Below are positions 56,624 to 64,000 of a stretch of DNA of 64,000 nucleotides, in pieces. Below the pieces are notes generated by a model, which saw only the letters and a program-made list of their open reading frames with translations, did no database searches and was not told the origin of the DNA. How positions within the stretch are numbered: position 1 is the stretch's first letter; every line of letters starts with the position of its first letter. Location of the stretch: positions 620,001 to 684,000 of the forward strand of contig JASVEC010000006.1 in assembly GCA_030770535.1 (NCBI GenBank), read 5' to 3'. The translations under genes and the position numbers were made by a program. Source of the stretch: Batkoa obscura (taxonomy: Eukaryota; Entomophthoromycota; Entomophthoromycetes; Entomophthorales; Batkoaceae).

Positions 56624-57499
56624 ATGACAAGAATACCATTAAAAACCTTACATTTGTATCAAGACCGTTTAGCTACCACCTTTTCACATACAGTATCAAT
56701 CATATTTACCGGAATCGTGATATTGACTATTATTATAATATCTATCATGAACAAAAAATTAAACGATTCTTTACCTTACAGGTTATCAATATTTATCTTG
56801 TTTGGTGACCTATTATTCAGTTGCTCTTCATTGGCAGCTATGAATACTCAAAATAAACTTGTCTGCTCTTTCTCGTTTTTGGGTGTAGTATTTAGCACGT
56901 TAATCTCTTTATTATACACATTGTCTATTGGTTTAAATCTTTATATTACAGTAGTATATAGATACCATGTTGGAAGGAAATTAACCTACTCTTATTATTT
57001 GGTCCCCCTCCTACTATCTATAGTATTAAGCTCAGCACCTTTGATATTTAAAAAAATCAACTTAAGTGGGACTGAAGGAGAAGCAACTTGTTGGTTTGAT
57101 GAAGGTACAACGGATGGTATTTTATGGGCTTATTCAGTAAATTATGGCTGGATCATATTTTCAATACTATTTTGTTTATTTATATGTGTTCGAGTTACTC
57201 TATTTTTATTATTTGAATCCAATTTCTTTAAAAGCAATTTGAAAATGAAACAGACTACAATCCAAGCAAATCGTAAAGTCATTATTCGATTATTAATCTT
57301 CCCACTTATCCCTATAGTATGTTATACCACTCTGATTATTAAATTAGTGTTTGCTGTTAGATTTTCAAAAGATGTAGGAGCAAAAATAAGTATAGCTTCA
57401 AGCTTTTTCAAAGGCTTACAAGGTTTTCTAAATGGTTCACTATTTTTACATAATTCAATATTCTATAAAGAAGTTGAAAGGGCAGTATCTAAAGTATGA
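56624..57499 (+). CDS. 7TM receptor paralog 3
   Basis: Single exon, 291 residues, seven hydrophobic segments with the same landmarks as paralogs 2 and 4: SLPYRLSIFILFGDLLFSC, TLISLLYTLSIGLNLYITVV, TCWFDEGTTDG, SVNYGWIIFSILFC, RLLIFPLIPIVCY, FFKGLQGFLNGSLFLHN. The C-terminal tail is very short (FYKEVERAVSKV), so phosphorylation-type tail regulation is unlikely here. The third intracellular loop is basic (FKSNLKMKQTTIQANRK). It faces paralog 4 across a MITE pair. Ligand unknown. Confidence 0.78.
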   Translation: MTRIPLKTLHLYQDRLATTFSHTVSIIFTGIVILTIIIISIMNKKLNDSLPYRLSIFILFGDLLFSCSSLAAMNTQNKLVCSFSFLGVVFSTLISLLYTLSIGLNLYITVVYRYHVGRKLTYSYYLVPLLLSIVLSSAPLIFKKINLSGTEGEATCWFDEGTTDGILWAYSVNYGWIIFSILFCLFICVRVTLFLLFESNFFKSNLKMKQTTIQANRKVIIRLLIFPLIPIVCYTTLIIKLVFAVRFSKDVGAKISIASSFFKGLQGFLNGSLFLHNSIFYKEVERAVSKV

Positions 57500-57779
57500 G
57501 TATAAAAAGAGACTTTTTTCACTAAAATCCGTTTATTGAAAAATCCGTTATTAAAGCCACTTGGTTTAAACTCTTTCTTTTAAAATTTATTTGATATTAA
57601 TAATAGCAATATAATAGTTCTGTTTAATATTGTTTTAGCAAAAATAGCTATTGAACATAGAATATGTAAAGTTAGCTTAATTAAATATTTGCCTTTGGAT
57701 CTTTTAATAATACCAAGTATTTATATATAATATTAACTATATTGAAATAAAACATATCATATATTAACTTTAAACAATA

Positions 57780-57877
57780 TATAGGGATGTTTTTTTTGGT
57801 TTCATCATTTTCTCTATTTTTTAAGCGCTATTTAAGTGGAAAAATTGAATAAGATTCTTTAAAAAAAATTCTCATAT
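57780..57877 (-). mobile_element. Foldback MITE, copy 13
   Basis: TATAGGGATGTTTTTTTTGG to TTCTCATA with the AAGCGCTATTTAAGTGG core; the right half is shortened. Confidence 0.75.
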
Positions 57878-57880
57878 ACA

Positions 57881-57976
57881 AATGGGGATGTATTTTTTTA
57901 ATTTTACCAACAATCTTTCCGCTGAAATAGCGCTTAAAAAATGAAAAAAATAATGAAGCTAAAAAAACACCCTCAA
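57881..57976 (+). mobile_element. Foldback MITE, copy 14
   Basis: AATGGGGATGTATTTTTTTA to ACACCCTCAATT with the AATAGCGCTTAAAA core, inverted relative to copy 13 three bases away. Confidence 0.8.
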
Positions 57977-58245
57977 TTTAATAGTTTGAAACTAAGTGAA
58001 TAATTCAACTTTTGTATAAATTTTGATTATTGGACAAATGAAATTGTAAGAATGGAAATATAAATATGAAAATCAGCCAATAACTTAACTAATGATAATT
58101 GAATAACTTTAAATTTGATGTTATATTGATGACAGTATTTATTAATTACCCTTCCTTAGGGTTTATAATAGTTGAGACTTAATTAAATTAGTATGGGATA
58201 TTCGACGATATGAATAGATGGAGGTTTATCAAATATATAAGTCTA

Positions 58246-59145
58246 TTAGAATTTCCTTGTAGCTTTAGAAATCGCCCTTTCTGCTTCTTTATATAAAACT
58301 TTGTTATATAAAAATAAAGAACCATTCAAGAACCCTTGAAAGCCTTTAAAGAAACTCATAGCGATATTAGTCTGCTCAAAGAAATCATATGAAAGATTAA
58401 AGCTTTCTCCAAATTTACTCATACATATTAAGCGTAAAACAAGTAAAAAATAGCACACAATTGGTATAAGTGGGAACATCAGTAACCTTATAATAATGTA
58501 TTTATTAATCTCATTTTTGACATTACTATCTTTAAAGTTACTGGTAAAACTATATTTATTGTAAACAAGATTTGATAATACGCTTATAAACACGAAGGTA
58601 CAAAAAATAATTGAAAAAATGATCCAACCATAATTGGTAAAATAAGCCCAATAAATACCATCTTCTGCTTCATTATACCAACAACCAGCATTGTCGCCTT
58701 CTATCAATACAAGTTTATTCATAATTAATGGAATAAGGGTTAAAATCAGTGAAATTAAAAAGGGTACTATGTATAAACAATATCGAAAATATCTTCCAAT
58801 ATAATATTTATGAACTACCATTAAATAAAGATTCAACCCAATGGCTAACGTATATAATAAAGAGATTAAAGTACTAAAAATGACCATGAAAAATGCAAAG
58901 GTACACATAGCTTGAGTTTGAACACTTATGGCAATTAAAGAAAAACAGGAAAAAAATAAATCGCCTATTAAAATAAAGATAGACAATCGGTAGGGAAGCG
59001 ACTTATTTATACTTTGATTAATAGATGATATCACAGCTACAGTTGTCAAAACTATTAAGGTAAATATGATGGATACTACATGAGAAAAAGTGGTAACAAC
59101 TTTGTTTTGATATAAGTATAGTACATCATCTGGAATCTGTTTCAT
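58246..59145 (-). CDS. 7TM receptor paralog 4
   Basis: Single exon, 299 residues from the ATG at 59145 (the reading frame is open slightly further upstream but without ATG). Seven hydrophobic segments: KSLPYRLSIFILIGDLFFSC, TLISLLYTLAIGLNLYLMVV, GCWYNEAEDG (Tyr replaces the Phe of the usual CWF), FTNYGWIIFSIIFC, RLLMFPLIPIVCY and FFKGFQGFLNGSLFLYN. The third extracellular loop is longer than in paralogs 2 and 3 (CMSKFGESFNLSYDFFEQTN). It is the only receptor here on the minus strand. Ligand unknown. Confidence 0.78.
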   Translation of the reverse strand: MKQIPDDVLYLYQNKVVTTFSHVVSIIFTLIVLTTVAVISSINQSINKSLPYRLSIFILIGDLFFSCFSLIAISVQTQAMCTFAFFMVIFSTLISLLYTLAIGLNLYLMVVHKYYIGRYFRYCLYIVPFLISLILTLIPLIMNKLVLIEGDNAGCWYNEAEDGIYWAYFTNYGWIIFSIIFCTFVFISVLSNLVYNKYSFTSNFKDSNVKNEINKYIIIRLLMFPLIPIVCYFLLVLRLICMSKFGESFNLSYDFFEQTNIAMSFFKGFQGFLNGSLFLYNKVLYKEAERAISKATRKF

Positions 59146-60761
59146 GGCGTTAAATTTAATCTCCGGGATCAAAAAGCTGAACTAAAAAATAAAAAAGTTG
59201 TGATAATGTTATTCGAAATAAATATGTAAAAATTAAAGTTAATTAATTCTTAAAATATTAAGAATAACAATTCATTAAGTTAGTATCACTCACTCTCCTT
59301 TATTGAATTAACAAATAAATTTATTATTATATATTAAGCCAGAACAACTTTACAGTATGACCAATAGGTATTTGTCAATTAATTTACCTTTATATATTTC
59401 ATTTATCTAATGAATGGATTAATTAGCAAAATAAAATTTATAGATTCATTACCTAATTTAGAATGATTCAAAAATTAAATCAAACAATTGATAAAGTACT
59501 GTAATTAATATTTGCACAATTGTAAATTATTAAGTTGTACTTACTATTTTTGACTGTTTTTAATCATAGAACATAAGAGCTACAAAGTATAACTAACTAT
59601 ATTATATATCTGCAAGTTTTATAGGTTAGTTTAAAAGCTTGATTCAAATTTTGTTCAATTCTGATTTTTAGCAAAAATCGCAAACCAAACACCTAGTGCT
59701 ACAAAATATTTGTCTTTTGCTTAATTTAAAATAACCTTATCAGTATGTTTTTTTGTTCAGTTTCAATTAACGGTTTTTTTAAAATTTTGCGCTAAATAGG
59801 AAATAGGTAAAAAGTGAAATTGAGGAGTTTTATTTTTAATTTAAATCAAGCTTTTAAACTTATGCATGTATAAAAATAAAGATTGATTGTACATGACCAC
59901 AAAGCATCCAAAGATATGAAGTATATTTTTAATTTAATGTTGTAATGAGATATGCAAAGTTGATGCAAAAAGTAAAAAAAGTGATACTAAATTGCATTAT
60001 CAGCATCATTTTAGACTTTCAGTTTTAAAGTTGATACTAACCCAAAGCTTTGATAACTTCTTGACCTTTGTACTCTTTTTGATCTTTTTACTCAGATTTT
60101 CTAAATAAGCATAATACGATTATTTAAAGTATAATAAAATAAGCATGTTTTAATTCCAAATACATCTATTAATAAATATTGCAATAGATAAACTAAATAG
60201 ATGATTCTTTTTTTAATTTTATAAAAGTTTATATGCTATTAACATAAATAAGTCTTTTTTTATAGGAAATAAGCAATAAAGGTGATTTCGTTAAATCAGT
60301 TATTTAATTTAAGAGGATTAGTGAAAGAGGTTCCCCTTTTAACATAGTCAAAGTAGATTGGTAAGAGGTCTTTGGTAAAGGAGTGAAATTGTTAAAAATA
60401 TCGAATTGTTTCTTTTGTCTTCTTTAACTTTTACGTTTATTTGTTTGCTTTCCACTTAACCAAATATTCAGTGATTTGAACTCTTCTTCAAAAATTTTTA
60501 AACTATTTGTATCCAGCTCCCATAAAGCCAATAGTAGTCCACATTTAATCTCCAGCATGTAAACTTAATACAAAGTATAGTGCAATTAATTATCTCAATC
60601 ATAACTTGCTAAAAATTGCTAAAAAAACACACTAATTCTCACTTTTTCAACTTCAAATTCCAAATTAGTTAATTTAATAAAGATTTAGCAATTAATTTGA
60701 TAAAGAAAATAATAATCTCTTTCTTCATTTTTATACTAATGTTTTTATAAAAAAATTAACG
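59146..60761. other. Intergenic, one doubtful small ORF
   Basis: AT-rich spacer upstream of receptor 4 and the pseudokinase. A 44-codon minus-strand frame (60424-60558) is listed separately. No MITE or RNA gene recognised. Confidence 0.45.
60424..60558 (-). CDS. Small ORF, 44 codons, doubtful
   Basis: ATG frame starting MLEIKCGLLLALWELD and ending WLSGKQTNKRKS; hydrophobic then acidic helix with a basic tail, protein-like composition. It might be the last exon of a small multi-exon gene, since GTGAGA and TTTTTTTAG splice-like signals lie upstream on the same strand. No family recognised. Confidence 0.3.
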   Translation of the reverse strand: MLEIKCGLLLALWELDTNSLKIFEEEFKSLNIWLSGKQTNKRKS

Positions 60762-62738
60762 ATGCTTGGGAATAAAACCCATCAATTGGTCATAAATCAA
60801 CTACTCCAGGATATCTATAAAGTATATATTCAATTCGAAGACATCATTGAACAATGGGGGACAGAGGTGATTCATAAAACTGCTTTCTTAACAGAGATGG
60901 ACAACAGCAACGCTTTGTTAACCCAGATCAAACAAATCGAAAGTAGTAAAATGGCACTATCGATGTGTTTACTATATATCAATCGACTATCTCAGTATTT
61001 AAAAAAGGTTGAGTCCATACTAAAATTATTATTGACTGGTTGTCTTTACACTATGAAAGAAACTGAAATTGAGTTAATAATATCAAAGTTTCAAAAAGCG
61101 AGTACTTATTTACAATCCAACTTAAATATAGCTCCTGACATAACCTTATTAACAAAATTAAACTATTTACCAACAGAAGGTAATTATAGTCCATTCCAAC
61201 ATAACTCAAAAATATTGAACAACTTAAACGAACGACAATCTAAATTTCTCAATCTATTACCAAGTCTAAAGTTTTTAAATAAGGCACTAAAAGATTTACA
61301 ACTAGACTATAATTCGATTTCGGAGATTTCAAATGAGCCTAATATCTCTTTACCCTTCTACTCTAAAATCAAACGGAGATATCTAGGTTATTATGTCATG
61401 GAATATCATAACCATTACCATCATAATGACTTATACTCTACTAAAATATTACAGAATGAAGCTGCTATGTTATTCAAATTAAAAACCCATAGTAATATTT
61501 TAGATATTTACGGTTTAAGGACAGAGGGTGACTTATTTGGTGTTATTGTTGAATATGCTGAACTTGGTACTTTGAAGGAAATGGTAGCTACTTATACTAT
61601 ACCAAATGAATTGAAAGCTACATTTACTTGTGAGATTGTAGATGCGATGTGTTATTTAGAGAGTTTAAATATAGTACATGCAAATTTAACAACAGAGAAT
61701 ATACTAGTTACGAAAGAATTTATGATTAAGGTGACTGGGTTTGGCTGGTCACATGAGACGGATAAGGCTTTAATTTTAAATGATATAGGTATGGATTTAA
61801 ATAGAGCTAGGTTTATGTCACCAGAAATATTTGATATTAAAAAGAAAGTTGGTGTTGAAACGGATATTTATAGTTTAGGATTGGTATTATTTTCTTTATG
61901 GAGCCAATATCTACCATTTGATTATATTACAAGTGTAAAAGCAATGAAAGAAGTAATATTAAATGGAGGCAAAGAAAATTTAAGTTTGATTAATAATTTA
62001 TTGATAAAAGAGATAGAACAATGTTGGCAATTTGAGGATAAAGATAGAATTTCATGTCATCAGCTTTTGCTAGAGATTGAAACATTAACTTCAATAAAAG
62101 TAAGTAATCCTGTTATTTTAGAATCCATTATCAAACCCTTTAAACGCGAAAATAAACACGATTGGGAAGAAGCGAAAAGTGGTATCATTGATTTACAAAA
62201 TATCAGTTTTTATGACAAGAGTATTGTGTGTGATATAGAACCTGAAGTCATGGATGAGTGTTTATCAGAAACTATCCGACAAGCTATAAAGTTACATCAA
62301 CAAGGTGATAAGATTCAAGCTTATGAAACTTTTAAACAATTAGATAATGCCGGGGACAAGAATGCTTATTATTATTGTGGTTATTATTTATATTGGGGTA
62401 TTGAAAACCATTTGAAAAGAGATCAATCATTAGGTTTAATTAAATTTGAATTAGCCGCTTCATTTGGTTCATTGGATGCTTTAAATCAACTTGGGATTCA
62501 TTATATGGTTCTTGCAAAAGAAGGTAACCATGCTTATTTTAAAGTTGGATTTCAATGCTTTTATAGGGCGTCTTGTTTAGGCCATTGTAAGGCTTTGTTT
62601 CACCTAGGGAATTGTTATTTGAAAGGAAAAGGAACAGTTAAAGATGTTGTGAAGGGAATCTATTATTTAAAAAAGGCAGCTGAGTTGGGGCATTCAATAG
62701 CAGGAGCTTCATTGATTAAACTTGATATTAGTTTTTAA
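60762..62738 (+). CDS. Pseudokinase with N-terminal helical bundle and C-terminal Sel1 repeats
   Basis: Single exon, 658 residues. Residues ~1-190 are predicted all-helical, reminiscent of the four-helix N-terminal domains of MLKL/HeLo-type proteins (inference from pattern only). Residues ~195-455 are kinase-like: EYAELGTLKEMV hinge, then VHANLTTENILV where HRD should be, and KVTGFGWS where DFG should be, so both catalytic aspartates are missing; RFMSPEIFD and DIYSLGLVLFSLW are well kept. The N-lobe lysine is not clear. Residues ~510-658 contain about three Sel1-like repeats (GDKNAYYYCGYYLYWG…, GSLDALNQLGIHYM…, GHCKALFHLGNCYLKGKGTV). Kinase-plus-Sel1 proteins are common in early-diverging fungi. 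Role unknown; probably a signalling scaffold or cell-death type effector. Confidence 0.8.
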   Translation: MLGNKTHQLVINQLLQDIYKVYIQFEDIIEQWGTEVIHKTAFLTEMDNSNALLTQIKQIESSKMALSMCLLYINRLSQYLKKVESILKLLLTGCLYTMKETEIELIISKFQKASTYLQSNLNIAPDITLLTKLNYLPTEGNYSPFQHNSKILNNLNERQSKFLNLLPSLKFLNKALKDLQLDYNSISEISNEPNISLPFYSKIKRRYLGYYVMEYHNHYHHNDLYSTKILQNEAAMLFKLKTHSNILDIYGLRTEGDLFGVIVEYAELGTLKEMVATYTIPNELKATFTCEIVDAMCYLESLNIVHANLTTENILVTKEFMIKVTGFGWSHETDKALILNDIGMDLNRARFMSPEIFDIKKKVGVETDIYSLGLVLFSLWSQYLPFDYITSVKAMKEVILNGGKENLSLINNLLIKEIEQCWQFEDKDRISCHQLLLEIETLTSIKVSNPVILESIIKPFKRENKHDWEEAKSGIIDLQNISFYDKSIVCDIEPEVMDECLSETIRQAIKLHQQGDKIQAYETFKQLDNAGDKNAYYYCGYYLYWGIENHLKRDQSLGLIKFELAASFGSLDALNQLGIHYMVLAKEGNHAYFKVGFQCFYRASCLGHCKALFHLGNCYLKGKGTVKDVVKGIYYLKKAAELGHSIAGASLIKLDISF

Positions 62739-63854
62739 TTTTTATTTATTGTTTTAATTTTATTAGTTAATAAAGTTTTTGATCATAATAGTTTAAATAT
62801 AATAAGAGAGTCATGAATATTTAATAAAATCTATTAACTCCAAGTAATAATTCTAAAGGTGATAAAGTAATACTCGCTTTACCACAAAATAAACATTTAA
62901 TTTCAAATATACAGGATTATTTTTAAAGTGAAAACAGAAGAAAACAAAAGATGTAAAATGTAACGAGTTTGAATTTTTTATTTTCGATGATAAGTTTTTT
63001 GAAGAAATACCTTGGAAGATATTATCAAGTTTAAATTAATCCGCTTAATGATAGTTTAAAGTGGACAATCGGACGTTTATTTTGGTGCAATGGGCTAATA
63101 TTTCTAATTGAATAGTTGAACATTTTATTATCATGTCAGAATTATTTTTACTCTTTTAAAATTTACTCATTTATTTGTTACAATTATGGTCATTTATTAA
63201 ATGTTATCAAAGCCCTTTTATCTTGAAGTTTCTTCAAAGTATTCTTTAGTTTTCAACCTTGTAAATACCCCCTTTATAATTTATGAGCTTTTTTACAATA
63301 GCTATTATTAAAAAGTTTTGATCAAAAACACAAAACTTAAATAAAATTTAAAAAGAAAAGGTAAGAATTCTAGTTGATTAAAAGTGAAGCTTACAAATGT
63401 GTAGCAAAATTTTTCGATATTGATGATAAATTAAATCAAAACATGATATTTTTTATTTGTTTAAACAAATATTAGTTACTTTATGATCTTTGTTTTATTT
63501 AGATTCTATTTTCTATTTTGCATTTATAATTATCCACTAAGCATCAAACCTTCTGAGAAAATTTGCGTTTTATAAGCCAAATTCTAGCAAAAATCAATTG
63601 ATTATGAGCTATTTATCATACATTGGAATTTTTATTTAAATCATAACTACTGAATTTAAAATGACATCGTTACTTTCAAAAAAATGATATTGTTATAAAC
63701 TAAAATATTAACAAATATACAGAAAAAAAACGGAATTTATAACCAATCATTTTAGATAGTTAGTTGGTAAACGTGAGGCAATGATTGGTTCTAAGAAAGA
63801 ACATAATCTTGGAAATTAAAAAAAAAAGTAAACTGATCATTTGTTTAGTTAAAC
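62739..63854. other. Intergenic, nothing recognised
   Basis: AT-rich spacer; no gene, repeat or RNA seen. Confidence 0.5.
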
Positions 63855-64000
63855 ATGCAAAAAGATACTGTGATCAATGATATTTCTGGTACTGAAATGA
63901 CAAAATCAAAAGGTAATAAAAATAGCAATAGAAGTATTGATGGTAATTTCAATCAAATTAGATTCGCTCAATAAACAGGGACTTAGTACTGACACAACAC
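63855..64000 (+). CDS. 5' end of an unidentified gene, truncated by the window
   Basis: ATG at 63855 opens MQKDTVINDISGTEMTKSK; GTAATA at 63913 and AAATTAG ending at 63961 delimit a 49-nt intron, after which DSLNKQGLSTDTT continues in frame to the window edge. The splice model is inferred from phase and signals. The peptide is hydrophilic and not recognised. Confidence 0.4.

Larger units (their letters stand above)
57500..58245. other. Intergenic with an inverted MITE pair
   Basis: Between the convergent receptors 3 and 4. Two MITEs (57780-57877 and 57881-57976) lie in opposite orientation. No gene found. Confidence 0.6.

Noticed and set aside
1-64000. CRISPR arrays, tRNA, rRNA genes, and LTR or other virus-like elements
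   Set aside because: No spaced direct repeats, no tRNA B-box with matching stems, no rRNA blocks, and no recognisable reverse transcriptase, integrase or capsid motifs were seen.

Overview
This window is a very AT-rich eukaryotic chromosome segment, almost certainly from a fungus. Short GT-AG introns of roughly 40 to 110 bases (sometimes with an ACTAAC-like branch site) interrupt many genes. Tryptophan synthase is a single alpha-beta fusion, as in fungi, and a hybrid histidine kinase, Avt-type transporter, Ubr1 and Cms1 are present. The extreme AT content, poly-Asn tracts and many tyrosinases suggest an early-diverging lineage, possibly Entomophthoromycotina (Conidiobolus-like); that placement is inference. 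Layout: 1-7.1 kb holds the 3' part of a PHD-finger gene, a vacuolar amino acid transporter, mitochondrial SDH4 and RNase P/MRP subunit RPP1. 8.4-26.6 kb is a secreted copper-oxidase region: three tyrosinase paralogs interspersed with a ferritin-like secreted protein and an Asn-rich secreted protein that share a small Ig/TIG-like two-cysteine module. Between them lie a Ubl-BAG co-chaperone, a class I lysine methyltransferase, a bacterial-type tRNA(Ile)-lysidine synthase and the first of a family of 7TM receptors. 26.6-30.8 kb has no clear gene. 30.8-41.9 kb holds a PPxY single-span membrane protein, homoserine dehydrogenase (HOM6), an intron-borne U18 C/D snoRNA in a short apparently non-coding host transcript, TRP5 with TGACTCA sites upstream, and a PAS hybrid histidine kinase. 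44-59 kb carries a decayed and three intact 7TM receptor paralogs around UBR1 and CMS1. 60.8-62.7 kb encodes a pseudokinase with Sel1 repeats and a helical N-terminal domain, and a gene begins at the right edge. A family of ~100-bp foldback MITEs (TATGGGG... ends, about 15 copies) is scattered through the intergenic space, three times as inverted pairs, once inside the receptor pseudogene, and once apparently flanking ~700 bp of other sequence. Most genes look like independently transcribed units. Working themes are: secreted copper oxidation (tyrosinases with ferritin-like/TIG-like partners), sensing (receptors plus histidine kinase), amino acid synthesis (HOM6, TRP5), and ribosome/tRNA maturation (RPP1, TilS, CMS1, U18). 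The most interesting candidates are the shared secreted module next to the tyrosinases, the N-terminal helical bundle plus dead kinase plus Sel1 protein, the U18 snoRNA host unit, and the MITE family with its longer composite form.
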